Positions 24,511 through 37,489 of a DNA stretch of 64,000 bases are shown piece after piece. Where the stretch lies: positions 1 to 64,000 of the forward strand of contig JAVYIG010000068.1 of NCBI GenBank assembly GCA_035222895.1, given 5' to 3'. This DNA is from Strongylocentrotus droebachiensis. Lineage: Eukaryota; Echinodermata; Echinoidea; Camarodonta; Strongylocentrotidae. Made by a program: the position numbers and the translations under genes. Under the pieces are notes generated by a model. That model worked only from the letters and a program-made list of their open reading frames with translations, made no database searches and was not told the DNA's origin. Numbering within the stretch: position 1 is the stretch's first letter; the number at the start of each line of letters is the position of its first letter.

Positions 24511-27500
24511 TTACTTTGCATATTTAAGAAGAGTTTTCTTATTATTTCGCATATAATCTTTGATGTTGCGCCATGTACGGGCATTAAGTACAGGATACTT
24601 GCTCTTCAATTCTTCGATTTCGAACTTTCCTGGTAGGCGAAGTGCTAGGACACAACTCAAGGTTCTTATAGCTCTGATCTCAACTTCATTCCACTTGCGC
24701 TTTGATGTAAGGGAGGTAATTCGTTTTGTGCAGGATGAAACGGCATCTGAATGAAACAGATAAAAAAGAAACAGAAATGGTAGTTAAAAATTGGACATTA
24801 ATTAGCTGATTTTTAAACTGAAATTAGCTTAAAGGCGAAATATATGGAATTTTAGTGTGCACGATTTTTTTAAAAATTTCACCTGAAGCACACTTAACCA
24901 ATCTCAGGCTAAAGGCCTTGCACAAGATAATGATAGTTAATATATGTGATTACATGATATTTGACACGTTCCTCTCCCATATTTGATGCGTTTTCTAGGT
25001 TCTCTACTGATTTTATTTGTCTTTCTAAAATTAAAAAAAGCAAAAAAAGCTAACAATAGTTTAAAAGCACTAGACGTGTAGACAAAAAACAGCTAACACA
25101 AGAAGCTTTTGGTGGGAAAACATATGTGTATACCGTCTTTGAAAGAGTTCTGAGTGGAGAATGCTGTAGAATTAACAATGATAAAATATGCTCTTTTAGC
25201 TCACCTGGGCAGCAAGCCCAAAATGCCCCCATTAGTCTGATACAATTGTTTGCAAACTTTGACGACCTTGGAAAATAACGTAATGGTGTTTTACTTCTTT
25301 AAAATGGGAAATCAACTCACGAGATTTTTGACGTTTGGGTTTATTTCGTTTCACTGCAAGTTGCCTCGTCTGATGCCTCTGTGTAGTTTCTCCAATGAAG
25401 TCTGCAAAAAAAACATTTCATTCAATGGTGTGATTAAAGAAAGCACAAAATTATCAATCCATGTATGTAGTTAGGAGAAAATTAAACCTAAAATCATAAA
25501 TGCTCTCAAAGTAAATGCAAAAAGTTTACAATGAGAGTGAAACCCAGAAGTTATTCTATATTGATTTGCTATTCGATTTTTTTTTCTTGTTCATTGCTGT
25601 AGAAGTATCAAATTGGCAACACTTTTCATGACAATTTCGTGAGAAAAATGTGTATATACTTTTAAAATAGGCCTACAACAAGACAAGATTAATATACAGA
25701 CATCAAGACAGATTTTAAATATATCTAGTTAACAATTATGCACAAGACACATGGAGGGTTAACTGTTGACCTGTTTCAGGAGAAATGGAAGTCAGCCAAT
25801 GAAACTCCTACAAATGTTTCAGACTGTATTGGTTAAATGTCAAATACATGTACTTTTAAATGTATAACGTAGCAAATGAATCAACTTTGGTGACTAAAGT
25901 AACCTCAGTGACACCACCATTTAGAGAGGCATAATTGAAATAAAAAAGAAGGCATTGTAATTGTTGACATCTGATCCATAACATTAACAAAAACAGCAGC
26001 ATACATGTTCACCTACCAACATCATCAGAGCTGGAGGCAGCCTCATCATTATCAGAGCTGGAAGTGGCCTCATCATCAACAGTAGCTGATACACCAACAG
26101 CTGCCCCAGGGTCATTGCTCTCTTTGATGAACACATCCAAGGCTTCTAGCGATTTTCCCCTTTGTGCTGCAAGTTTGTCCCTTTCCATGAGGAGAAAGAT
26201 CCTGGACAACAAGGTAACCTGCATTACTGGGTCTGGTAGTTGGTTATATTCTTTGTGCACTGTTATATTGTACCCCATGAAACCTGCAAGAAGGTCAACC
26301 TGATCTGGTCTCAGAGCCAAAAGCTGTGCTGCAGTAGCGACCTGTTTCCTCAACACTTTTGAGCAGGGGGAATGTGGGTTCTTCAGCCCAGCTTCGGTAG
26401 ATATTTTCCTCATACAGTCTGATCCTCTGATGTGTCCATTACTCTGGTAATTTGCCCTAGCAAACACATACTCATTGGTTTCTGTTACAAGTTTTTCTCT
26501 GGCTACAATGTGGATTTCCAATCTCTCCTTCAATGTTGGTGTGAGCAAGATAGGCACATGCCTCCCTTCTTTCCCTGTCACTTCCACAACATCCATCATT
26601 CTACATAGGCTTTGTTCCATCTTTGAGAGATGTTCGTACTCCTCGTACTGTCTCTGTTCCGTGGCCTTACAGCTTCGCCTGTACTCTGCTATTTTCATCT
26701 TTGAGACTTGTCCGGCCCTTCTGCGGTTGAACATCATAAGCTCACAAAGAAGAACCTCATTCAAATTGTCCCAGGCTTTGTTACTAATGGTCTCATCTTG
26801 GCACATCTTCAGTGTGTTTATTTGCTCACTTCCTTTGGCTTCTAGGTAGTTCCTCATTTTCACAATATCCTCATTTGTGGGCAGAACCTCTCGGTCGATC
26901 TTCTTCGCTTCATGAAGTGTGCGTAGGGCATGTTTTGATACAAAAACATTCCAGTTGGAATCGCACAGGAACAGGAAGTCAACAGCTTCGCTGACACCAG
27001 ATTTGTCTCCTCCCTCAAGGGCGACGCTTTTCAAGATGACTGCCAATTTCTTCAATGAATGCCCAAGTTTGCGGGCCAAAGATGGAACTTTGTAGAAATG
27101 TGTCTTTTCATCAAACTCAGCAACACCATGCACTGCTTTGCAAACTTCCTGGAACTTGCTGGGACAGATGAAATCTTGAAGAGATGCATTCGGTTTGCCA
27201 ACTTGCTTTCTAAGCTGCAATAAGAGCCTCCCTAATCCTCGTAAGTTTGCACGGATGTAATTGTGCTGGTCCTTCAAGACCTTGTCACGGCCAACGTTCA
27301 TGTACTCTCGCTTTGCTAATTCCTGGAGCAGTTGGTCACTTTTGCAAACTTGAAACACTTGGTCCCTCTTCATGTCATTGAATAATTCATTCACAGCCTG
27401 ACTTATTCCGTTTGGGGGTGCCTTCAAGAGATCACTATGTCGCAAAATCCCGTTCCTCTTCCCTTCTACCTTGACCGGCTTTTCTTGACACTCATGCCTC

Positions 27501-30500
27501 CATAGATCTCGGCGAAGGTAGTATCCAAAACAATATGGGCAGGGGCCGTATTTGTCAGGATCTGCATGTTTTGATGAACGATATACAACTATGAGACTGC
27601 CACTCCTTTTTCTGAACACTTCACAATTGTGACGATGATTTCCCATATTACGAAGCCTCTTGAGATGTTGCTGTCTAGCTGTTCCTGTGAGTGACATAAA
27701 TTTAGCGACTTCAGTCTCTTCTGCATGCTTATTCTCCAAGTGTCTTGCAAGTTCGGAGAAGAGGCCATAACAGTAGTAACAACATTGCTTTTTACTTTTA
27801 TGCCCTGCATTCAAATTTGTCATTACTGTTATATCATGTGACTTAGCCCTATCAAATAAAGTATTAGTAGATGTTACATCATCACTTGATGTTGGTATGT
27901 TCTCTCTTGTGTCATAATCCTTTGTTTTTGTTACAGTTTGAGACACATCACCCCTTGAAATCACTGGTGTCTTCTTTTCTGAGTAGGTGGAACCAACTGG
28001 ATTTCTACGCAAATGGTTGGAAAGTAGCAAATGCTCACTGTCACTCCCAGACTCACTGTCGGACTGAGGTGCATACTCACTGTCACTGTCTGTCTCGCTG
28101 TCTGTCTCACTGTCTGTCTCACTGTCTGTCTTGCTGTCTGTTTCGCTGTCGGACTGAGGTGTATAATCACTGCTACTGTCTGTCTCATTGTTTGACAGAG
28201 GTGCATACTCGCTGTCACTGTTGCTACCAATGCTACGGAGAGATAATGCATGGAAGTCCCCTGGAATCGGAATGGGACTGCCAAAAGTGACATAGTTATT
28301 AGGTACCCAAACTGAGGAAGACTCGACCCCATCATATCCATCGCATACGTTATCAGCATCATCCTTGACTGCCATGCCGTCTGTAGATGACTGAACAATA
28401 TCGCCCATAACAATCATGCCCTCTGCAAATGTCTCAACGGCATCTTCAATACTGGTTATGACCTCTGTAGACAGCTCAACAGCATCCCCCTTGGCCAGCA
28501 TGTCCTCTGTAGACCGCTCAGCAGCACCGCCCTTGACCGTTATGACCTCTGTAAACTGCTCAACAGCATCGCCTGTGACCAACATGACCTCTGTAGACCG
28601 CTTAACAGCATTACCCTTTACCGTCATGACCTCTGTATACTGATCGACAGCATCGCCTTTGGCCAGCATGCCTTGTGCGGACAGACCAGCAGAATTTTTT
28701 TTGGCCATCTTGCCTTCTTTAGGAGACTCAGTAGGATCAGCTCTAACCTAAATATAACAAGGAGTAGGAAAACAAGACAACAACAAAATCTAATTTAATT
28801 AGACGTTTCATCTAAACAGGTAGATGTTTTCACATATGACAGGTGAACATATTATCTGCATACTTAATACATGAAATATCTTTAAAACACACAAATAACC
28901 CCATTATTTATGATTGTTAAGCAGTCCACAGATAATAATTAGGCTCTAGCTGCCTCGACCCAAGATAGTATCACCTTTATCCATCTGAGATTTATTTAGG
29001 TGACCAACACATGCATGTGGAAATAATAATTAAAATCCCCAACAGATTAGATCTTGAGCTTAGAATACTTGTGGTATTGTGAAAATTGTAGCAATGAAGT
29101 TCAGACATTTATATTGTATAGATACATACATTTGCTCGAAGCTTAGACCCGTGCTATTTTGTTTTGTTTATCTATCGGACTAGTTCCATTATTACTAGAC
29201 AACCTTACGTGAAACTTCACCCCAGGAAATGACTTTTTTATTCTGAGAGATTTATTATATTCTTGCCCATTAATCTACAAGGATCCCTACCAAAGTGTAT
29301 AAGAGAGGCAAAAAGTAAGAATAATGTACAGTTTTTCAGCATGACATGGGCATCGCTATTTTCTTGATAACGTGATATACCATGTGAAGTCATTTATCAA
29401 TTAAATGTATTCAAATTTATGAATGCTTTCTTCCCAGGTGTGTGTGGTGAGAAAGCATTTCATTCACCTGCTATTATCCTTTGTGCTTCAATTGCCAGAA
29501 CGCAAATTGCATAAATAAGTTTGTGCTCTTCCGGGGTAAAGGTTTCTCATAAATGAAATAGATTTGTCAACTGCCATATTTTAGTATTTTAAAATGAACT
29601 ACACATGTAGTTACAATTGTTCCCCTGTAATATATTCTCTTCTCAGCTATGATTTTCCTCATTGAAAAGAAAAGGTTTTGTTAATGATTTAAAAAGTCTT
29701 TCAAACTAAAGCTTGGTGAATGAAACATGTACAACTTCACCTGGTACGTCAAATTTTCAAGAAAATGACTGCTCCCATGTCATTCTAAAAGGCATCACGT
29801 CATATGCCAAGAATATCTCCATTTATATATCTTTTGTACAATTTTGTAAGGAATATTGTACATCAAAGGGCAGGAATACATCTCATCAATTATTCAGAAT
29901 ACTTACACTTATTATTCAAGTTGGGGGAGGTTTCTTTTAACTGCTGGCAGTTGAACATTATTCATCCGCCTTACATTTAGAGTTTCCCATCTTTTCCTTT
30001 TGCACATTATTTTGCTTTATCTATAAAGGACAATTCACTGACCAAGGATATATGAACTTCGACCGGGTAAGACCAATAAGTCTAGTCAGGTGGTATTCAC
30101 ATGTACATTTAGTTATTCATGCAGATATATACAAGAACAAGTTTCATTCTATAGCACCTCGAGGTATTACCTCTGACCTTTGACCTCAAAATTTAATTGT
30201 ATAATCTTCATAAACATGTACCGTATATGCATACATGTGCTAAGCTTTATGACATAGGGATGAGTCTTTAATGGTTCTGAACTCCCCCCCCCCCCTCAAA
30301 CAAAAACAGTTTTCAGGGCTAGTGAACCAAGTCATATCTGGGCAACATTATGTAATGTGCCTAGTGATTACTTATTAAGCACTTGACTTCAAAAGCCTTG
30401 TTTTTCTTTATGTTTATGGAAAAACGTACATGAATGATTGGACTGCCATACATATATGGATCCTACCCGCCCATGTCAATGAGTCAAATATGCGATTACT

Positions 30501-31914
30501 TACCTGATGTTCGAGGAGCCATCTAACATCATTATCCTCATACTGAATTTTGCATTTTCCTGAAATTACAAAAGTGTTCATTGTTATCCATAAAGACTAA
30601 ATTGACATCCCTTACAAACAAAGCAATCTTAATATGAAGAAGTCTATTAGTTTCTTTCTCACCACATCAATCATAAAAAGCCGTTTAGGTATTCTGCTTT
30701 TATATAGGAATATTAATAATAATCCCACTAGATATTAACAACGGTGGAATATGTAGCTCTATTTACCTTTGAAGCTTCTCAGCCTGTTGATTAAATCAAC
30801 AGAAATAAAAAAAAAATAAAGGTAGCAGTACTCATTACACATCCTCCTCAATTTAAATGTTATGCAATGTTTTACATTGATCAGCTGAAAATATAAATAA
30901 TACAAAAATAACGGGGAAGGGGGGAGGGGGACAAAAACTTTTGATAATTGTACATCTTTTGATATATAGATTAAAAATCACTCTTGAACTCATAAACACA
31001 CACTTTTGCTCTGACTGAATTTTTGCACTATTCAAGCTAGGGTATTCTTTTTGCAGGTGCTAATAAACAACCGTTAACTGTTGATAGTTGGCATTAATTG
31101 CTAGCTTCCAAGATAAACAACCTTAATTACGAACTTACCATCCCTGATGTCAACAACCACGCCACCGTAATATAATCCATTCGGTGGCCAGAGTGCCAAC
31201 ACTCTTTGCTCCATAGAAAACTACAATTATGAATAAAAAATAAATAAATATTTTACCTTTAATACTTAAAATAAAAAAAAAAAATAATTTATCGTTACGT
31301 GCATGTGATGGAAACAAAACTTATACTTGTAGGTTCTTTGAGACAAAAAATAGACCCTTTGGGATACTTTTATCTGATAAATTAATCAAAGGAAAAAAAC
31401 TAAGCTTGGGTGTGAACTGCAAAGTAGACACTTCTGAAGGAAATTGATGTCACTGTCTTACAGATATTCATTACAAATTACGAACATTTCATGTTTATCG
31501 AGAAATGATAAGCAACAAATATGGGCTCATGCAGTTTGATGAAAGATATGCATTTAATCAAAATGAAACAAAACAAAACATAGTTAATAAGGTTATATAT
31601 GCTATTCTCTTCAAACCATTTAATAACCCAAGAAAAAACAGTTTATGATGGTCTTAAAACTTCCCTTCATATACTTATAGTCCTAAGAATTTATTTAGAC
31701 TCCATGACTATGCATTACATGAATTAGGGTGTTTGGGACCACTTAAAAGGGAGCTAACTTCAACTTGGCCGGAGATGGAAAACTCGATCGGCAATACAAA
31801 GTTTAGGAAAACAAGCTTAACCACATAATATCATCTATTCCCATGACGTTATAACATGGTACTTACATTGCTCTGGTTGCCTTCCAACCTCCTCTTCAAC
31901 ATCATCGTCGCCAT
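24511..31914 (-). CDS. Tudor-like, zinc-finger, tyrosine-recombinase-like protein
   Basis: Six exons join in frame with GT-AG sites: 31914-31867, 31220-31139, 30559-30504, 28747-26017, 25401-25321 and 24746-24511, giving about 1077 residues. Residues about 17-62 resemble a Tudor-type fold (VLALWPPNGLYYGGVV, then KIQYEDNDVRWL). Residues about 93-190 are seven 14-residue repeats. A Ser/Asp/Thr tract follows. Zinc fingers lie near 384-403 (CYYCYG...HLENKH) and 465-482 (CPYCFG...HEC). Residues about 725-900 resemble a tyrosine recombinase: FNRRRAG, KVLRKQVATAAQLL, then FMGYNITVHKEYNQL. The C-terminus is basic with spaced Trp residues, Myb-like. I recognise similar uncharacterised proteins in fish and corals, but no function is known to me. 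The frame is also open upstream of the chosen ATG, so the start may be earlier. Confidence 0.82.
28748..30503 (-). other. Intron of the Tudor-like gene, with a segment shared with 55000-55690
   Basis: No exon is seen between the acceptor at 28748-28749 and the donor at 30502-30503. About 29240-29410 and 29795-29985 align in order with 55000-55125 and 55443-55690, for example through TTGCCCATTAATCTACAAG and TGCCAAGAATATCT. Confidence 0.6.
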
Positions 31915-32319
31915 GGCAAGCCCAGGGGCGTGAGACACTTTTTTCAAGCAGACGACGTCAGGGCCGGCCCGCATGCGAGCGGCCCGCACCCTACACTCGG
32001 GGCCAGGACCGGCGGTGGGCTTGCCTGTTGCACTAGCTAGCAGCGCTGCAAGAGATAGCGCACAGTGATGGCGCGTAACATGCTGCATGCTGGGACTTGT
32101 GTTTCATGTGATGTGCAGGGCAGTGCACAACTTGGGACTAGGGCCCCGAGGTTCACACACACATTTTTTAGGCGAAACTTGAAGTCCTTGCAGATTGTGT
32201 ATAAGTAACACACTCCGTAGGACCGAAACCACTTAATTGATGACTTTCCTCTTTTCAGTGTATTAGGATTATACAAGTCATACAAAATTATCCTTGAGTA
32301 CTCTCTTTGAATTTTGGGA

Positions 32320-32335
32320 CCGAGGACGTCCTCGG
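32320..32335. promoter_or_regulatory. Perfect palindrome CCGAGGACGTCCTCGG
   Basis: This 16-base perfect palindrome is followed at 32341 by a third CGAGGACGTCC half-site. It lies about 400 bp upstream of the ATG of the minus-strand gene at 31914, and shares the CGAGGAC core with the array at 20255-20910. A regulatory role is inference. Confidence 0.4.
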
Positions 32336-32509
32336 AGAAACGAGGACGTCCGCACTTCGCTGTCTGTCCTCGCCATGAAGGTCCTATACGTATATGTGGT
32401 CGCGTTTTCCACCATGGGTGCACGCACACACGCACACGTTCACACACGCACACACATGCATGGTACATTGCAAGAAAAAGAAAGAGTTAAGGGAAATAAG
32501 AAGAGACCA

Positions 32510-33400
32510 ACTGTCTCTTCAATAGAACTTTAAAGGATGATATAGTTGTGCATAATGTTAGCTTATCAGTTAAATCATTCCAAATCCGGGGACCATTATG
32601 TCTAAAAGAGTAAAGCATTAACTGGGTAGAGACCTTTGGATAATGATATTTGATACAGGAACGAGTATTATACGAATGAACAGATTTATTAAGGATAAAC
32701 ATTTGACAAACTTTTTTTAGGTATAATAATTATTATAAACATTATACATCATAATAGCACTTTGAATTGTATGTATATCATAAATATTGAGTGTTCTTAG
32801 GCGAAAAAACAGGGGACGTGAATGAGCTTGATAATGGGAGTTTGTACAAATTCTTAAAGCTTTCTTTTGAAGTTTATGGAGAGGTTCTAGTTTAGTTGTT
32901 CCCACACCGGCCCAGGTGATATTACAGTAATGTAGGTAAGGCAAAATTAAACAATTATACAACATAAACAATACTTTTTCAGGCAGAAATACACGTAATT
33001 TACAAAGAACACCAATGTTTTTAGATATTTTGTTAGTTATATACAATCGATGATCCTGAAAAGATAAAGTATCATCCAAAAGGATACCAAGAAATTTAAC
33101 AGAAGAGGACACGTTTAAATTTATATTGTTTATAAATATTTGTACATCATTAATATTGCAAGGATTAGTTTTATTATGAAAATAAAGTACACTTGTTTTG
33201 TCATAATTTATAATCAATTCATTAGCATTAAACCATTCAACAACCTTTTCTAATTCTTTATTTACTTCTGACATTAATTTATCAAAATCATTATGAGATG
33301 CAATCAGGTTTGTGTCGTCAGCAAATAAGACAAAATGAAAAAAAGATGAAGCAGAACTAAGGTCATTTATGTAAATTAAAAATATTACAAGCAAATCTAT
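32510..33400 (-). pseudogene. LINE reverse-transcriptase C-terminal half
   Basis: The minus-strand frame includes FLIYINDL, FADDTNLIASHNDFDKL, VKFLGILLDD and KLQKKALRIC, the palm and thumb of a CR1/jockey-type reverse transcriptase. After a frame break near 32710 it ends with HNGPRIWNDL and FKVLLKRQLV. The 5' part, including the block upstream of YINDL, is missing, as is usual for a truncated LINE. Confidence 0.85.
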
Positions 33401-33429
33401 GTGTGGGTGAGTAGTAGTTGGGTGGTGGT

Positions 33430-33860
33430 ACCAATAAATACAATGTATAGAGGAAATGAATGGTATAAAGAAGAAAAAATAGTGAGAAAAATAGTAAGAA
33501 ACACCATAAAAACCAAATCTTAAGAGTTGGATATACGAAATCAAATATTGTTTCAACTTTGTCTTAACAGAATAAAGTGAAGAGCAGCTGACTATAGTAG
33601 ATTCCATATTGATGGTCCATTGAAATAAATGTTCCTTTGTAGAAAAGTTGTTTTAACAGAGGACAAATGCAACTTATTTGAACTTCTTGTTTCATAAGAG
33701 TGAATTTCAGCATTTATAATGAACATGTCATTAAAAATACATGGCAGCTGATTTTTTTCTTGAAAAGAAACATAAATTGAGTAAGTTGCATGTAATATAG
33801 AGATTTCACATTCAAATTATTCATTACACCGAAAATGTTCTTCTTTTGTTGATGCTTTAA
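33430..33860 (-). pseudogene. Second LINE C-terminal fragment
   Basis: Minus-strand pieces read LNVKSLYYMQLTQFMFLF, HSYETRSSNKLHLSS, FNGPSIWN and VKTKLKQYLI in shifting frames. The order is that of a CR1-like LINE C-terminus. It is distinct from the copy at 32510-33400, which it abuts. Confidence 0.7.
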
Positions 33861-33869
33861 ATTATGATA

Positions 33870-35640
33870 TCAGTAATATGGGAGACTTGAACTGTGATAT
33901 TAGAAGAAAAAAAACCGGTAACTAATCAAACTAAAACGTTGAATCAGATCCAAAGTGTACATTGCTTACATCAAATTAATGTGAATAAGTGTACCCGTAT
34001 AACACAGGATTCAATGAGTCTTATTGATCATAATTATGTTAACCAACTCTGTAGAGAAGGTACACACTGTGATTAAGTGACCATTCTTTGAGTTTCCTTG
34101 TAGTGAAGGCTAAGCCGTACGATTACATACCATAATATGATAATGATTTTGAGTCTCATCTATGTGACTTGAGAAATCAAAATTGGGATCTGGTTGAAGC
34201 TGCATCGAATATTGGCGAAGCCCTCGTAGTCTGGGAGAATTTGTTAGTCGAAGTAATAAATAATCATAATTCATGCCCATTAGAAAGAAACGTGTAAAGA
34301 ACGAATTTTCACCATGGATTTAACCTGATTTAACTTCCGTGATGGGTCAACGTGATAAGTTATAGAAAAAGGCCCCCAAAATCCATTTCCAATTGGAACA
34401 CAAATGGATGAAACAAGAAGGAGAATAAGAAATGACTATAATGACAAATACAACAAATTATAAGAAATTGAGAGTTAAAGTTACATCGGTTAATAGAAAA
34501 TTACCATAAAAGTATAATACCGACAGGCTGTTGGTCTGTGGAGAAACCCGTTAAACGTGGGGTGTCTTGAATGAAATATACCACCTACTAATTTAAACAA
34601 TTCTGTGAAAACGGTATGACAACAGGAAACCGATTTAATGTCTATTTTGCAAACGTCGGATCCGATCTAGCTTCAAGTATTCCTAATACTTCACAAAATG
34701 TTGCTGACATTAATTTGACAGGTAATGATTTTACATTTACACTTTGTTCGGTGAGTTATGACGATGTATCTAATGTTATTAAACAGCTGAAAATAAACTT
34801 TTACGAGTTTGGGTGGTATATCAGTTAAAATCCTTAAAATTTCTGCTCCTGAAATAATATTTCATTTATTAACATGTATTTGTAATCGGTCGTTCAGGGA
34901 GGGAACTTTTCCTAACTGCTGGAAGCAGGCCAAACTAGTTCCATTGTTCAAAGCAAGTGACAAGTTAAAACCATCAATAAATTATTATAGGCCGATTGCT
35001 ATATGCCTGTACTATCACCTATGTCGAAAGGTTTTGGAAAAAATCGTGCAATTACAACTGCCAAGTGAAAAAAAAAGGAAAACGGGGGGGGGGGGGGGGA
35101 GGGGGGGGGGAGAAGAAGAAAAAAAAAAAGGGGGGGGAAAGTAAAACAGTTAAACGGCGCGATTTTTGGAAAATCCTGGATCCGTCACTGGATCAACCCC
35201 CCCCCCCCCCCCTTGGCAAAAAGCTAGATCCGCCCCTGGGTGCTGTGTTCATCAACTTAAGGAAAGCGTTTGATACAGTGGATCCTAAAATACTTGTTTA
35301 AATGCTTATAGAATAGGAGTAACACGCGACAGTATAAAGTGGTTTCAAGATTATATGAGTGATCGTCAAAATAATTCGTACTTGTTTTAATTATACAAGA
35401 TCTTCATAGGGCGTTTTCAGTATAATTCTATATTACGAATTTGAAAATAATTTATAAAACCCTTATTTTGCCATTGCTTGACTATGCGGTACGGTATGCG
35501 GTTAATCCTCTTCTCAGAAATATACCAATTAATTTAATACAGAAGCTGCAAAATAGGGCAATTCGAATTATTCTTAGAGTAAATCCCTATCGACATATCT
35601 CTACTCACGAAATTCATAAATATATTATAGAATGACGAAG
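33870..35640 (+). pseudogene. Plus-strand LINE remnant interrupted by a G/C-rich insert
   Basis: Decayed endonuclease words come first (GDLNCDI near 33882, SLIDHNYVN near 34015). Reverse-transcriptase blocks follow: FREGTFPNCWKQAKLVPLFK and INYYRPIAI near 34890-35005. The frame is cut by a homopolymer-rich block at about 35070-35240. It then resumes with AVFINLRKAFDTVDPKIL, and after a deletion with TLILPLLDYA and LIQKLQNRAIRII. It is not functional. Confidence 0.82.
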
Positions 35641-36524
35641 AAAAAAACATTTGACTATCACCCACGTCCTATAGAAAGAAACATTGATTAACCTAAATTT
35701 TACAATAATTTATTCAGGTGAATTGACAGCAAGTGTTTTCTGATGGGATTATTCTCGAATAAGAAATGCACTGTGTGCTAAAATATAGGTTAGCATAGCC
35801 GAAGAGTCATTATCAAGCTGGTGTAATTCACATTGAAGCTTTTCACAGGCGCAATAATGGAACGTATAATGATGATTATGCTCTATACAAGAACAAGATG
35901 TTATTATAATAATGGGATGGGGGGGGGGGGCGCAAATACCATTCCAAAGGAAGTTTTCCATTAATCATAGTAGATAGTATCAAGTGATATAATTTACCAA
36001 TACGAATGGTAATATTGTTATTACTGGGGTGGGGGCAATTTTATATGAAGGGACATTTACATACCCAAATATTTTACAATGATAATGTGGGATATAGGGC
36101 CATGATAGATGGCCATTTCGATAGGTATTATAAAAGTGTGGAAAGAAAATGAAAGAAACTAAAGATAAAAAAGATGTGGTTGAACTATAAGTGGGCTTGT
36201 AAACAAAACGAATTACATCACCTTATGTTATTTTCGCAATTCGCCTTGTAACTATATACCAGAAGGATGTAAACCCACTTTTAAAATGTTATTTGAAACC
36301 GCCCTTTGAAACCTTTGAATAGGAACTAACCTTTTATGTTTCACCTTTCCTGGTGAGAATATTAAGATTTTTTACAATAATTGTGAAACTACACGTACGA
36401 CATTGGTATTCATTAGAGCTTATACGTGGTCCTATCAGCTAACGGCATTTTTAATATATTCATTAAATAACGTCATCACAATCGCCACCACCTTCATCAT
36501 TATCATCGATATTTGAATTCGATC
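35641..36524. other. Non-coding stretch before candidate first exon (b)
   Basis: No gene is visible. 36330-36510 is the partner of the segment at 18360-18520 and ends in a short CAT/CAC-rich run just before the ATG at 36525, so it may contain the promoter of that exon. Confidence 0.45.
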
Positions 36525-36546
36525 ATGGCAGACTCGAAGAAGTATG
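36525..36546 (+). CDS. Candidate alternative first exon (b) of the SLC44A gene
   Basis: The 22-base exon encodes MADSKKY plus the first base of Gly, followed by the donor GTGAGTTA. It has the same Tyr-Gly ending and phase 1 as the exons at 17662 and 52383, and would join in frame to 60014. It is very short, so the case rests on the shared ending, the donor quality and the upstream segment shared with the 18-kb region. Confidence 0.5.
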
Positions 36547-37480
36547 GTGAGTTATTAACGAACTATTGTACCATTTTTGTTATCATTGATGTCATTTAAA
36601 AAGTGTATAATTGTTTGAATATACATCTGGTATTGGGATGAAATTATAAGAATTATGAATAAAAAAAGAGAACATGAATATTACTATCTGCCTATTTGAA
36701 AACCTTGAAGGATGATAAATTCTTAACGTATGTCTTCTGGTGTTTAAATATCATGTTCATAATTACAGATTCTAACGGATCTCCCGTAAATGTGGATGTT
36801 TTTAAGGTACTCAACAAGTCCGAACAAAGATTTAAATTTAGATAGCCAAGAATAAAAGTAGACCTGCTCTTCATTTTTTGAAAGTGGAGAATAGACTTTA
36901 TCTGATGTTCATAATGATGTATACATTATTGGAAGACACGTTGTCATAGCATCTTCATTGTTTGGTTAAAATATTATGTTATTTCCCCATTGCCACCTGC
37001 CTTACATGTCCTCTTTATATCTTGTTCGCTGTGGTTGTCCTTTGAATTTTACCAACACAAACTTAAATAGATATATGAAAGAGATACATAATACATCTGG
37101 AATAAAATAAATACAAAACATTGCAGAAAGCGAGATTATTATGGACGGTGACAATTTTATGTAATTTGTATCATAATTCGTTCGTGTTTTTAATGAATTA
37201 ATATAATCCCATGCTGTCCTTTAGGCTAATAGGAAATATCCGAAAATGATAATGGTCATTTCAATTGTTCTTTCCTTAACTATCTCCCTTTTTTCTTGTG
37301 AGTATAATTTTGTTTTGTGGCCAATTTGTATAAAATAATTCATGGTATAGGTATTATAATGCTGTTAATGAAGCCTCCTTATCATGCGTATCGATATACA
37401 TGTATTTGTGTTGGATTGCTGTGAAGAAGATCGAACGATCAATCGCTACGAGCCAAATTTTAAAACTAACTATAAATTGT
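36547..37480. other. AT-rich non-coding stretch
   Basis: I see no gene, RNA or clear element boundary here. If exon (b) is used, this is the start of its intron. Confidence 0.4.
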
Positions 37481-37489
37481 ACACGACCT

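Noticed and set aside
27961..28413. Frame of 150 codons overlapping the Tudor-like gene
   Set aside because: It is a shadow of the Ser/Asp/Thr repeat coding region in another frame of the same strand.
31915..32088. Longer N-terminus of the Tudor-like protein
   Set aside because: The frame is open upstream, but the composition is Ala/Arg/Gly-rich from CpG-rich DNA and resembles nothing known; the ATG at 31914 was preferred, though not proven.
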